From Modestobacter marinus (GTDB lineage: Bacteria; Actinomycetota; Actinomycetes; Mycobacteriales; Geodermatophilaceae), in the NCBI RefSeq assembly GCF_011758655.1, contig NZ_JAAMPA010000003.1, positions 186,001-250,000 of the forward strand: DNA of 64,000 bases, read 5' to 3'. Below, piece after piece: positions 52,875 to 61,235 of the stretch. How positions within the stretch are numbered: position 1 is the stretch's first letter; each line of letters begins with the position of its first letter. The notes under the pieces are model-generated. The model was not told the origin of the DNA and did not search any database. It was given only the letters and a program-made list of their open reading frames with translations. Made by a program: the position numbers and the translations under genes.

Positions 52875-54167
52875 TTAGCGAATCGCATTTCGTTCGTCCA
52901 GGCTCTCGAGCATGGTCCCGTCGGGCGCGCTGTCGATCTTGCGGCGACCCGGCCGCATCGTCCGGACGGCGCCCTGTCGCCTTCGGGGAGGACACGTCCG
53001 CGCCCTCCGGCGGTTCCTCGGCCGGCGACGTCCCCAGCGGGCCACGACCTCCACCCGGCCGACCACGGCGACCAGCGCGGCCAGCACGGCGGCCGGCGCG
53101 AGCAACCACAGCCAGCGCTGAGCCCACCACTGCGCGGTGGGCTCGGCGAGCAGCGTGCCGCCGAGGCCCTCGACGGTGCGGACGACGAGCAGCAGCGCGG
53201 TCATGTGCCAGAGGAAGACGGTGATCGCGACGACGTTCAGGGCCACGACCGGGCGCCACACGGCGGGCCGCCGCAGCAGTCGGCCGGCGGCCGGCGCGAT
53301 GAGCACCAGCAGGCCGAGCTGGAAGACCGCCAGCGCGGCGATCGCGGCGGTCGTGGGGAACATGTTCGACTCGAGGTCGCCGACCGTCGCCACCATCGAG
53401 CGCGGGTAGCCGCCGGCGGTGGTCAGCGCCACGAGGGCAAGCAGACCCGTTCCGGCGACGGCCAGCCGGTGCCGCAACGGCCGCGTGCCCAGGCCGGAGG
53501 TGCGCCAGGCACAGCCGAGCTGGTGGCAGAACAGCCAGACGAGCCCCGTGGTGACCCAGCCAGCCCCGGCCAGGCCAGTGATCCGGTCGACCGCGCTGCC
53601 GGCGGCGATCCCCAGACCCAGCAGCGCCAGCGCGAGCCCGCCGCGCCGCCGGTGCACCCGTGCGGTGACCGGCACGAGGACGACCAGGACGACGTGGACG
53701 CCGAGGAACCACAGCGGCACGAGGATGCCGGCGAACCACTCCCACACCCAGCGGTGTGGCCCCGGCAGCAGAGCCGCGACCAGTTCCACCGCCAGCCACA
53801 CCGCCACCCACACCACGGTGGGCACCAGGAGCCGGCGCAGCCGGTCGCCGAGGAAGGAGGCATCCGAGCCGCCGGCCGCCCGTGCCCGCTCCCAGGCGGC
53901 CAGGTTCGCGTACCCGCCCACGAGGAAGAAGACCGGCACCACCTGCAGCACCCAGGTGGCGAGCCAGCCGCCCGGGACGGCGTCGATCGGGTTGGGCATG
54001 ACGAGCACACCGTCGGCGGTGCGGTGGGTCACCGACAGCGTCCAGTGCCAGACGACGACGACGACGATGCTGGTCGCCCGGGCGGCGTCGACCAGCCGGT
54101 CGCGGGTGTCCGGGGTCGCGTCGGCCAGCGCGGCGAGCGACCCGGACGCGCCGCGCCGGGCGCTCAC
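52875..54167 (-). CDS. Acyltransferase 3 family membrane protein
   Basis: A 430-aa integral membrane protein with about 10 helices: DRLVDAARATSIVVVVVWHW (family start with the conserved R..D..R..A..H), VVPVFFLVGGYANLAAWERA, LLVPTVVWVAVWLAVELVA, WFLGVHVVLVVLVPVTARVH, VVAITVFLWHMTALLLV. It probably O-acylates an envelope carbohydrate or lipid. The last ~60 residues are basic and unconserved. GTG 54167 overlaps the symporter stop by 4 nt, so the two are translationally coupled and the gene ends the lipid-related operon. Confidence 0.85.
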   Translation of the reverse strand: MSARRGASGSLAALADATPDTRDRLVDAARATSIVVVVVWHWTLSVTHRTADGVLVMPNPIDAVPGGWLATWVLQVVPVFFLVGGYANLAAWERARAAGGSDASFLGDRLRRLLVPTVVWVAVWLAVELVAALLPGPHRWVWEWFAGILVPLWFLGVHVVLVVLVPVTARVHRRRGGLALALLGLGIAAGSAVDRITGLAGAGWVTTGLVWLFCHQLGCAWRTSGLGTRPLRHRLAVAGTGLLALVALTTAGGYPRSMVATVGDLESNMFPTTAAIAALAVFQLGLLVLIAPAAGRLLRRPAVWRPVVALNVVAITVFLWHMTALLLVVRTVEGLGGTLLAEPTAQWWAQRWLWLLAPAAVLAALVAVVGRVEVVARWGRRRPRNRRRARTCPPRRRQGAVRTMRPGRRKIDSAPDGTMLESLDERNAIR

Positions 54168-55048
54168 AGGAGTTCGGGGACCTTCTGCTGAGCGCGATCG
54201 TGCGCCCGGCGGAAGCCGATGGTCACGAAGGTCGCGGTGATCACCACGAACAGCGAGTAGAGCGCAGGGAGGAGCAGCACGTCCTGCTCGACGGCACCGG
54301 TGAAGGACAGCAGGACGATCGTGATGGCCAGCGGGCCGTTGACGATGCCGATCTCCAGCGCCAGCGTCCGCCGGTCGAGCACCGGCATGCCCAGCAGCCC
54401 GGCGTACCCGTAGGCGGCCGCCATGCCCAGCAGCGGGAGGCCGATCGCGCCGACGTAGACCTGCCACGGCGACTCGACCAGCAGCTGCCAGTTGCGTGGC
54501 ACCCAGGTGACCATGAGCAGGACGATGAACAGCACACCCAGCACGCTGCCCACGAGCTCGAGCGTCGCTCCGAGGTTGGCCGTCCGGCGCCGGATCCAGA
54601 GGCCGAGCAGCACGGGCAGGATCAGCAGCACCAGGCTGGCCACCACGTTCGAGGTCGGCACGTCGATGCCCTCGGCCAGCGCGCCGCCGTAGAGCAGCAG
54701 CATGAGCGGGGCGAGCACTATGGCCGCGACCGTCGTCCCGATCGTGACCACGACGCTGAGGGCGAGGTTGGCCCGGGCGAAGTAGGTGTACAGGTTCGAC
54801 GTCGTGCCGCCGGGCATGCAGCCGACGATCACCAGGCCGATCGCCAGCGCCGGGGGCAGCCGGAGCAGCCAGGCCAGCGAGAAGGCGATCAACGGCATGA
54901 TGGCGAACTGCCCCGCGACCGCCAGGGCGAGGTACCGGGGACGGTGGAGCTCGTCGCCCAGGTCGCGGAAGGTCATCGCCGCGCCCATGCCCAGCATCAC
55001 CGCGGCGAGGACGGCGGTGAGCATCGCCTGCTCGAACGGGCCGACCAC
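54164..55048 (-). CDS. Bile-acid:sodium symporter family transporter
   Basis: A 294-aa membrane protein with 9-10 helices: MLTAVLAAVMLGMGAAMTFR, FAIMPLIAFSLAWLLRLPPA, the crossover motif GLVIVGCMPGGTTSNLYTYF, LALSVVVTIGTTVAAIVLAP and a late LALEIGIVNGPLAITIVLL matching the second conserved unwound helix. Bacterial homologues take up organic anions with Na+; the cargo is unknown. GTG 55048 starts 5 nt after the acyl-CoA ligase stop; GGGAG overlaps that stop. Confidence 0.88.
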   Translation of the reverse strand: MVGPFEQAMLTAVLAAVMLGMGAAMTFRDLGDELHRPRYLALAVAGQFAIMPLIAFSLAWLLRLPPALAIGLVIVGCMPGGTTSNLYTYFARANLALSVVVTIGTTVAAIVLAPLMLLLYGGALAEGIDVPTSNVVASLVLLILPVLLGLWIRRRTANLGATLELVGSVLGVLFIVLLMVTWVPRNWQLLVESPWQVYVGAIGLPLLGMAAAYGYAGLLGMPVLDRRTLALEIGIVNGPLAITIVLLSFTGAVEQDVLLLPALYSLFVVITATFVTIGFRRAHDRAQQKVPELL

Positions 55049-55053
55049 CGCCG

Positions 55054-56823
55054 TCAGCTCCCGGCCTGCGGGGCCGGCAGCGGCGCGGCCGTCTGCGCTG
55101 CCCGGACGTCCTTGCGCAGGACCTTGCCGATCGGCGACGTGGGCAGCTCGGCGGTGAACACCACCTCGCGCGGCACCTTGTACCCGGTCAGGCGCTCCGC
55201 CGCCCACGCACGCACCTGGTCGGCGGTCAGCGCCGGGTCGGTGCGGACGACGACGGCGCGCACCCGCTCTCCGGACGCGGCGTCCGGCACGCCGACCACC
55301 GCGGCCCCGCGGATGCCCGGATGCGCGGTGAGCACCTCCTCCACCTCGGTCGGGTACACGTTGAAGCCGCTGACCAGGACCAGGTCCTTCTTCCGGTCCA
55401 CCAGGCGCACGAAGCCGTCGGCGTCCACGACGGCGATGTCGCCGGTGCGGAGCTCGCCGTCCCGCAGCACCGCAGTGGTCTCCTCCGGCCGGCGCCAGTA
55501 GCCCGCCATCACCTGCGGGCCGCGGGCGCACAGCTCCCCGGGCTCGCCGGCCGGCACGGTCCGCCCCTCGTCGTCGGCGCAGCGGAGTCCCGTCCCCGGC
55601 ACCGGGACGCCGACGGTGCCCGGCCGCGCCCGGCCGTCGAGCGGGTTGAAGCTGAGCACCGGCGAGGCCTCCGTCAGGCCGTAGCCCTCGACGACGGGGA
55701 CGCCCGTGACCTGCTCCCATCGGTGCGCGACCGAACCGTGCAGCGCCATGCCTCCAGCGACCGCCGCCCGCAGCGTCGGCGGTGGGTGGTCGAGGAACCA
55801 CTGCTCGCGGCACAGGCCGTCGAACAACGTGTTCACCCCGGTGAACCACGTGACGGGGTGGTTCTCCAGCGCTCGCTTCAGGTTGCTCAACGGCCGGGGG
55901 TTGGGGATCAGCACGTTGTGCCCCCCGCGGCGGTGGAAGCCCAGCAGGTTCACCGTGAAGGCGAACACGTGGTAGAGCGGCAGGGCGGTGAGCACCGTCT
56001 CGCGGCCGGGTCGCACCGCGTCGCCGACGAAGGCCAGCATCTGCTCGCAGTTCACCAGCAGGTTGTGGTTGGTGAGCATCGCCCCCTTGCTCACCCCGGT
56101 CGTGCCGCCGGTGTACTGCAGTGCCGCGATGTCCCCGGGGTGGAGGTCCTCCCAGTACCGACGGGCGTCGTCGTCCCCGAGCTGCGCCCGTCCCCGGCGC
56201 AGCGCATCGGCCAGCGCCGTGGCCGGGTAGGGGACCGGTGGCAGCGCCCGGTCCCAGTACCGCTGCACCAGCCGAACGATGCCGGCGACGTGGCGTGGGA
56301 GGAACTCGGTGACGCGTGCCAGGACCACGGGTGGGTTCCCGAGGGCCGGCAGCACCGGCGTCAGCCGGTCGGCGAAGAGGTCCACCACGACGATCGCGGC
56401 GACCTGGGCGTCGGCGTACTGCCGCTGCAGCTCGGCCGTGGTGTACAGCGGGTTGGTGTTCACCAGCACGCAGCCGGCCTTGAGGACGCCGAAGGCGACG
56501 ACGGGGTAGGCGAGGCAGTTGGGCATCTGCACGGCCACCCGGTCGCCTCGGGCCAGCCCGAGCTCCGCGCGCAGGTAGGCGGCGAAGGCGTCGGCGGCCC
56601 GGTCGGTCTCGGTGAAGGTGAGCCGGCCGTTCATGCCGTTGGGCAGGCAGACGGTGAACGCCGTCGCTGCCCCGTGTTCCGCAGCCGAGGCGGTGAGCAT
56701 CGCGGGGAGGCTGCCGAACGGGACATGCGGGACGGGAGGCGTGCCGCGCCGGTCCGACCGGCTCGGTAGCGTGGCTGCGTCGACACCGAGGGGCGGGACG
56801 GGCCCGTCGGGGGAGCTGCTCAC
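55054..56823 (-). CDS. Long-chain fatty-acid-CoA ligase (FadD-like)
   Basis: A 589-aa ANL-superfamily enzyme activating a carboxylic acid to its CoA thioester through an acyl-adenylate. P-loop YTGGTTGVSKGAMLTNHN, A5-type VVEGYGLTEASPVLSFNP, LRTGDIAVVDADGFVRLVDR, KDLVLVSGFNVYPTEVE and the catalytic Lys in PTSPIGKVLRKDVR are all present. The N-terminal PNCLAYPVVAFGVLKAGCVL fits long-chain FadD. ATG 56823 overlaps the lipoprotein stop by 4 nt. The operon (lipoprotein, ligase, Na+ symporter, acyltransferase) suggests uptake and attachment of an acid. Confidence 0.92.
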   Translation of the reverse strand: MSSSPDGPVPPLGVDAATLPSRSDRRGTPPVPHVPFGSLPAMLTASAAEHGAATAFTVCLPNGMNGRLTFTETDRAADAFAAYLRAELGLARGDRVAVQMPNCLAYPVVAFGVLKAGCVLVNTNPLYTTAELQRQYADAQVAAIVVVDLFADRLTPVLPALGNPPVVLARVTEFLPRHVAGIVRLVQRYWDRALPPVPYPATALADALRRGRAQLGDDDARRYWEDLHPGDIAALQYTGGTTGVSKGAMLTNHNLLVNCEQMLAFVGDAVRPGRETVLTALPLYHVFAFTVNLLGFHRRGGHNVLIPNPRPLSNLKRALENHPVTWFTGVNTLFDGLCREQWFLDHPPPTLRAAVAGGMALHGSVAHRWEQVTGVPVVEGYGLTEASPVLSFNPLDGRARPGTVGVPVPGTGLRCADDEGRTVPAGEPGELCARGPQVMAGYWRRPEETTAVLRDGELRTGDIAVVDADGFVRLVDRKKDLVLVSGFNVYPTEVEEVLTAHPGIRGAAVVGVPDAASGERVRAVVVRTDPALTADQVRAWAAERLTGYKVPREVVFTAELPTSPIGKVLRKDVRAAQTAAPLPAPQAGS

Positions 56824-57374
56824 AGCAGGTCCTCCTCCCCGGTCTCCCGGTGGAAGTCGAACGCGGGGGCGCGCGGCTGGAGCCCCGGCGCCGGGGCGGT
56901 GATGGCGCGCACCGTCGTCTCGCCGGCCCGGGCGAAGGTGAGTGTCAGCTCCACCGAGTGGGCCGCGGTCCTCCGTTCGGCGAGCCCGGTCAGGGTGACG
57001 GTGGGGCCCTCCGGGTCGCTGCCCACGAAGACCTTCGCGTCGGACGGGAGGGAGAGGCCCGGTCCACCTCCGCCGGCCCCGATCGTCGCGCCGGTGAACG
57101 GTGCACCGGTCACGGCGACCAGCTCGTCGTCGACGCGACCGCCGTTGACGATGACCATGGTGAGCTCGACCGGATCACCTGGGTCGTGGACGCCGTCGGG
57201 TGGGTGGGCCAGCGCCGCTGCGCGCACGGTGATGTCCCCGATCCGGGTGGTGCCGCCCGTGCGGTCACGCTCCTGCGTGGCGGTCTGGGCGACCTGCCCC
57301 GCGCTGCACCCGCTGAGCACCAGGGCCGCGATCGGGAGCACGGCGACCAGCGCTGCCCGCCGTTTCCGGATCAC
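56820..57374 (-). CDS. Exported lipoprotein
   Basis: A 184-aa protein starting VIRKRRAALVAVLPIAALVL then SGCSAG: a type II signal with lipobox LSGC. The mature part is beta-rich (RIGDITVRAAALAHPPDGV, LTMVIVNGGRVDDELVAVTG, VFVGSDPEGPTVTLTGL), resembling the copper-chaperone PCuAC-like or DUF461 fold of actinobacterial lipoproteins, although the metal-binding Met/His residues are not evident. GTG 57374 overlaps the TGA of the preceding short gene; its stop overlaps the fadD start. Confidence 0.8.
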   Translation of the reverse strand: MIRKRRAALVAVLPIAALVLSGCSAGQVAQTATQERDRTGGTTRIGDITVRAAALAHPPDGVHDPGDPVELTMVIVNGGRVDDELVAVTGAPFTGATIGAGGGGPGLSLPSDAKVFVGSDPEGPTVTLTGLAERRTAAHSVELTLTFARAGETTVRAITAPAPGLQPRAPAFDFHRETGEEDLL

Positions 57375-57572
57375 TGCGCTGCCCCCGGGGGCAGCCCCGC
57401 CCGATCCGCCAGGACGTCGACGCCGTCCATCCAGGGGACTCGGGGCGCGCGGCTGTGCACCCGCCTCACGACCGCGCCCACGAGCCGGCCCGGAGGGGGC
57501 GTCGAGCGCGGGGTCGTCGTGCCACGGCTGCGGTCCGGACGCCGGTCGCGGGGCCCTGCTGATCGAGGTCAT
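57371..57572 (-). pseudogene. Short gene upstream of the lipoprotein, probably frameshifted
   Basis: ATG 57572 has GGGGAG 7 nt upstream and a TATAAG -10 element further up, so expression looks real. It begins MTSISRAPRPASGPQPWHDD then PALDAPSG. After ~57495 the coding-like sequence moves one frame over (LVGAVVRRVHSRAPRVPWMD, GVDVLADRAGLPPGAAQ) and ends in a TGA overlapping the lipoprotein GTG. In its own frame it would run into the lipoprotein as an implausible N-terminal extension. One indel is the simplest explanation. Family unknown. Confidence 0.4.
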
Positions 57573-57892
57573 GATCACGCTCCCCTGCAGTGTGCACTTA
57601 TAGCGCAGATTGTTACGCGAAAAGCTCATCATGTGAAGGCGTGCGGGCGTCCCCTGGTTCACGTCATGGGTACGGGAGCACGGTCCGGACGAGTCATCGA
57701 CCGAGCCGCTCGTCCGATGTGAGCAGGACCGGTACGAGGAGCCGCGCCCCCGTCGCCCGACGGGACGGATGCCGCCCTGTCGTGGCCGGTCCATGACCCG
57801 AGTGGCGTGGGTCGACGCAGGAGGAGAGGGCGTCGACGACGACGGCCCGTCGACCCCCGGGGTGATGGCGGGCCGCGCCTGCAGTTCGTGCG
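57573..57892. other. Gap with promoter of the lipid-related operon
   Basis: 320 nt before tRNA-Gly. On the minus strand TATAAG (57602-57597) lies 25-30 nt before ATG 57572 in an A/T-richer patch; no good -35. Nothing else is supported. Confidence 0.4.
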
Positions 57893-57966
57893 TGGAGCGG
57901 GTGACCGGGATCGAACCGGCATGGCCAGCTTGGAAGGCTGGGGCTCTACCATTGAGCTACACCCGC
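57893..57966 (-). tRNA. tRNA-Gly (anticodon TCC)
   Basis: A complete cloverleaf: acceptor GCGGGTG / CACCCGC, D-arm with AATGGTAGAGC, anticodon loop CTTCCAA (TCC, reads GGA), T-loop TTCGATC, discriminator T, and an encoded CCA end (57893-57895 complement). Its 3' half is the template of the remnant at 42579. Confidence 0.95.
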
Positions 57967-58042
57967 ATGCGTACCGCGGCAGCCTATCCCGTGCCCGCGC
58001 GGCGCCGTCCGCAGGCCGTCGGCCTAGACTCGCCGGTGGCCA

Positions 58043-58116
58043 CGGGGTGTAGCGCAGCTTGGTAGCGCACCTGCTTTGGGAGCAGGGGGCCGCAGGTTCA
58101 AATCCTGTCACCCCGA
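58043..58116 (+). tRNA. tRNA-Pro (anticodon TGG)
   Basis: Acceptor CGGGGTG / CACCCCG, D-arm with TTGGTAGCGC, anticodon loop TTTGGGA (TGG, reads CCA), T-loop TTCAAAT, discriminator A. CCA is not encoded. A divergent tRNA-Gly lies 76 bp away. Confidence 0.95.
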
Positions 58117-58211
58117 CACCGCCGTGAGGTCTGGAAGACTCGCGGGCACGATCGGCCACCGTCCCCACGGAGGCCGCGCCCACCCCCGTCGTACCTGAGG
58201 AGCACGCCGCT

Positions 58212-59648
58212 GTGAAGAGCACCATCGAGAACCTGGGCCCGACCCGGGTCCGGCTCGCGATCGAGGTGCCGTGGAGCGACCTGGACCACGCCTTCGGTGA
58301 GGTCTACAAGGAGCTGGGCAAGCAGGTGCGCGTTCCCGGCTTCCGCCCCGGCAAGGTCCCCAACCGCGTGCTCGACCAGCGCATCGGCCGCCCGGTCGTG
58401 CTCGAGCAGGTCGTCCAGCACGCCGTCCCGGAGGTCTACTCCGAGGCGATCCGGGAGAACCAGGTCCGCGTCATCAGCCAGCCCGACGTCGAGGTCACCC
58501 GCCTCGACGACGGCGAGGCCCTCGCCTTCACCGCCGAGGTCGACGTCGCCCCCACCCTCGAGCTGCCCCCGCTGGACTCCCTGGCCGTGACCGTCGACGA
58601 CGTCGAGGTCACCGACGAGGAGATCGACCAGCAGATCAGCGTCATGCGCGAGCGCTTCTCCACCCTCTCCGGTGTCGAGCGCGCGGCCGAGGACGGCGAC
58701 TTCGTCTCCATCGACCTGGAGGCCACGCTGAACGGCGAGGTGCTCGAGGACGGCAGCACCACCGGGATGTCCTACGAGGTCGGCTCCGGCAACCTGATGA
58801 ACGGCCTGGACGAGGCCGTGCGCGGGCTGTCCGCCGACGAGAGCGCCACGTTCTCCACCGCCCTCCTCGCCGGTGACCAGGCCGGTGAGATGGCCGACGT
58901 GACCGTCACCGTGCGGTCGGTCAAGGCCAAGGAGCTGCCGGAGCTGGACGACGAGTTCGCCTCGATCGCCAGCGAGTTCGACACCCTGGACGAGCTGCGC
59001 GAGGACGTCCGCACCCGGCTGGCCCGCACCAAGGTGCTGCAGCAGGGTGCGCAGGCCCGCGACAAGCTGGTCGAGCACCTGCTCGAGACCATCGAGGTCC
59101 CGGTGCCGGAGAAGCTGGTCGAGCAGGAGCTGAGCTGGCGCAGCCAGGCCATGGAGCGCGAGCTCCAGCAGGCCGGCATGGACTGGGACGCCTACTTCTC
59201 GATGGCCGAGGTCGAGAGCCGCGAGGCCTACGACGCCGAGATGCGCGAGAACGTCGAGAAGGCGGTCAAGACGCAGTTCGTGCTCGACTCGATCGCCGAC
59301 GCCCGCGAGGTCACCGTCGACAACGAGGACCTCTCCGCGCAGATCATGGCGCAGGCCCAGCGCAACCGGGTCAGCCCCGAGCAGTACGCCCAGCAGCTCC
59401 AGCAGGGCAACAACATCGCCGAGTTCGTCGCCGACGTGCGGCGCACCAAGGCGCTGGCCCAGCTGCTGGAGGAGACGACGATCACCGACAAGTCGGGCAA
59501 CGTCGTCGACCTGGAGGCGCTGCGTCCCCGCACCGTCGCCGCCGACGCGACCGAGGACGCCGACGCCGCTGAGGCGGCCGAGGCCGACGCCGTCGAGGCC
59601 GACGCTGCCGAGGAGACCGACACCGAGGCGACGGCCGACAAGGCCTGA
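58212..59648 (+). CDS. tig: Trigger factor
   Basis: Ribosome-bound chaperone with peptidyl-prolyl isomerase activity; binds near the tunnel exit. Residues ~1-150 form the ribosome-binding domain with the signature GFRPGKVP. Residues ~160-245 are the FKBP-like PPIase insert (EDGDFVSIDLEATLNGEVLE). The rest is the helical arm and back region. The 478-aa product ends in a ~40-residue Ala/Glu/Asp tail (ATEDADAAEAAEADAVEADA) typical of actinobacterial trigger factors. GTG 58212 has GAGGAG about 9 nt upstream. It is followed by its own terminator, so clpP1 is separately transcribed. Confidence 0.96.
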   Translation: MKSTIENLGPTRVRLAIEVPWSDLDHAFGEVYKELGKQVRVPGFRPGKVPNRVLDQRIGRPVVLEQVVQHAVPEVYSEAIRENQVRVISQPDVEVTRLDDGEALAFTAEVDVAPTLELPPLDSLAVTVDDVEVTDEEIDQQISVMRERFSTLSGVERAAEDGDFVSIDLEATLNGEVLEDGSTTGMSYEVGSGNLMNGLDEAVRGLSADESATFSTALLAGDQAGEMADVTVTVRSVKAKELPELDDEFASIASEFDTLDELREDVRTRLARTKVLQQGAQARDKLVEHLLETIEVPVPEKLVEQELSWRSQAMERELQQAGMDWDAYFSMAEVESREAYDAEMRENVEKAVKTQFVLDSIADAREVTVDNEDLSAQIMAQAQRNRVSPEQYAQQLQQGNNIAEFVADVRRTKALAQLLEETTITDKSGNVVDLEALRPRTVAADATEDADAAEAAEADAVEADAAEETDTEATADKA

Positions 59649-59663
59649 CCCACCCGGCACACC

Positions 59664-59697
59664 GCGCCGCCCGTACCCAGCTGGGTGCGGGCGGCGC
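59664..59697. terminator. Hairpin terminator after tig
   Basis: A 16-bp stem with one G-T pair and a 2-nt loop, 16 nt after the tig stop. Confidence 0.75.
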
Positions 59698-59731
59698 TGT
59701 CGTTCCCGGGACCCGGACCCCGGCGCCGCTG

Positions 59732-59745
59732 CGCCCACGGCGAAC
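59732..59745. promoter_or_regulatory. Candidate ClgR box upstream of clpP1P2
   Basis: CGCCCACGGCG followed by AAC matches the core CGCYNANRGCG plus WWS of the ClgR consensus as I remember it from corynebacteria and relatives. The two upstream A/T positions do not fit. It lies about 43 nt upstream of the -10 element, a usual activator position. ClgR activates clpP1P2 in actinobacteria. Confidence 0.5.
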
Positions 59746-59784
59746 ACCGGCCCGCGCCGGGAGGAACCGGTCGGGGGTGCGCGT

Positions 59785-59790
59785 TAGGGT
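59785..59790 (+). promoter_or_regulatory. -10 element TAGGGT of clpP1P2
   Basis: TANNNT match about 160 nt before the clpP1 start. The leader that follows contains a palindrome TCAGGC-AA-GCCTGA (59802-59815). Confidence 0.4.
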
Positions 59791-59949
59791 CGACGTGACA
59801 CTCAGGCAAGCCTGAAGGACGACTCCACGAGGCCGCACCGACGACCGGCACCGAGGGTCGTCCGCAGCGTCGTCGGTCGCCCCACGACCACCGGCCAACC
59901 CGTTCCACGAGACCGACTGCACCGCAGTCCTACGGAGGTCACCGCACCC

Positions 59950-60600
59950 GTGAGCAACTCAGACCTGATCACCGCCAGCGCGCCGCTGATGCGCGCCGGC
60001 GGCTCGATGATGAACCTCAACGACTCGGTCTACGAGCGCCTGCTGCGTGAGCGGATCATCTTCCTCGGCAGCCAGGTCGACGACGTCATCGCCAACCAGC
60101 TCGCCGCGCAGATGCTGCTGCTGTCCGCAGAGGACCCCAAGCGCGACATCCACCTCTACATCAACTCGCCCGGCGGCTCCGTCACCGCCGGCATGGCGAT
60201 CTTCGACACGATGCAGTTCATCGACTGCGACGTCGCCACCTACGCGATGGGCCTGGCCGCCTCGATGGGCCAGTTCCTGCTCACCGCCGGCACCAAGGGC
60301 AAGCGCTACTCGCTGCCCCACACGCGGATCCTGATGCACCAGCCCTCGGCCGGCGTCGGCGGCACCGCCTCCGACATCGCCATCCAGGCCGAGCTGTTCC
60401 GCAACACCAAGGCCCAGCTCAACGAGCTGCAGGCGCAGTTCACCGGGCAGACGGTCGAGCAGATCGAGAAGGACTCCGACCGCGACCGCTGGTTCACCGC
60501 GCAGGAAGCCCTCGAGTACGGCTTCGTCGACCACGTGGTGACCCGCGCGGAGACCATGACCTCGACCGACAACCCGGTCACCGACGGACCGGAGAAGTGA
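59950..60600 (+). CDS. clpP1: ATP-dependent Clp protease proteolytic subunit 1
   Basis: A 216-aa serine protease subunit forming mixed ClpP1P2 tetradecamers that degrade proteins fed by ClpX or ClpC1. Catalytic Ser105 in [11 protein letters not shown] and His130 in [12 protein letters not shown]; the Asp follows in the C-terminal part ([20 protein letters not shown]). GTG 59950 has GGAGG 11 nt upstream; about 20 residues of propeptide precede [13 protein letters not shown]. It is co-transcribed with clpP2 (stop GTGACCATG overlap) and probably driven by the ClgR-type promoter upstream. Confidence 0.97.
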   Translation: MSNSDLITASAPLMRAGGSMMNLNDSVYERLLRERIIFLGSQVDDVIANQLAAQMLLLSAEDPKRDIHLYINSPGGSVTAGMAIFDTMQFIDCDVATYAMGLAASMGQFLLTAGTKGKRYSLPHTRILMHQPSAGVGGTASDIAIQAELFRNTKAQLNELQAQFTGQTVEQIEKDSDRDRWFTAQEALEYGFVDHVVTRAETMTSTDNPVTDGPEK

Positions 60601-60602
60601 CC

Positions 60603-61235
60603 ATGAGCAGCAGCTTCGAGATGCCCTCCAGCCGGTACATCCTGCCCTCCTTCGTGGAGCGCACGAGCTACGGCATGAAGGAGTCGAACCCGTACAACAA
60701 GCTCTTCGAGGAGCGCATCATCTTCCTCGGGGTGCAGGTCGACGACGCGTCGGCCAACGACGTCATGGCGCAGCTGATCACGCTGGAGTCCAACGACCCC
60801 GACCGTGACATCACCATGTACATCAACAGCCCCGGTGGCTCGTTCACCGCGCTGACGGCCATCTACGACACGATGATGTTCGTCCGGCCCGACATCCAGA
60901 CCGTCTGCATGGGCCAGGCCGCCTCCGCGGCCGCCGTCCTGCTGGCCGCCGGGACGAAGGGCAAGCGCCTGGCGCTGCCGTACTCCCGGGTGCTGATCCA
61001 CCAGCCCTCCGGTGAGGCCGGCGGTCAGGTCACCGACCTGGAGATCCACGCCCGCGAGATCGAGCGGGTGCGCACCCAGATGGAGAGCATCCTGGCCCGG
61101 CACACCGGGCAGACGCAGGAGCAGGTCCGCAAGGACATCGACCGGGACAAGATCCTCACGGCCGAGGAGGCCATGGAGTACGGGATCGTCGACCAGGTCA
61201 TCCAGAGCCGCAAGCTCAACGCCCTGCCGGCCTGA
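60603..61235 (+). CDS. clpP2: ATP-dependent Clp protease proteolytic subunit 2
   Basis: A 210-aa partner of ClpP1. Catalytic Ser108 in [12 protein letters not shown] and His133 in [13 protein letters not shown], Asp in [23 protein letters not shown] 60603 is 2 nt after the clpP1 stop with GGAGAAG 6 nt upstream; GTG 60597 overlapping the stop is a less likely start. The N-terminal [14 protein letters not shown] is the actinobacterial ClpP2 propeptide region. The operon ends at a 16-bp perfect hairpin. Confidence 0.97.
   Translation: MSSSFEMPSSRYILPSFVERTSYGMKESNPYNKLFEERIIFLGVQVDDASANDVMAQLITLESNDPDRDITMYINSPGGSFTALTAIYDTMMFVRPDIQTVCMGQAASAAAVLLAAGTKGKRLALPYSRVLIHQPSGEAGGQVTDLEIHAREIERVRTQMESILARHTGQTQEQVRKDIDRDKILTAEEAMEYGIVDQVIQSRKLNALPA

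Larger units (their letters stand above)
42579..57910. mobile_element. Island 2: putative tRNA-Gly-integrated region
   Basis: About 15.3 kb between a decayed tRNA-Gly 3' fragment and the intact tRNA-Gly. Elements that integrate at a tRNA 3' end leave this geometry: intact tRNA at one end, 3' fragment at the other, same orientation. Contents include an IS256 remnant, a broken permease, a cation antiporter/ATPase operon and a lipid-related operon. No integrase remains and the repeat has diverged, so this would be an old event. It also lies between rpiB and tig, which are near neighbours in mycobacteria. Confidence 0.5.
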
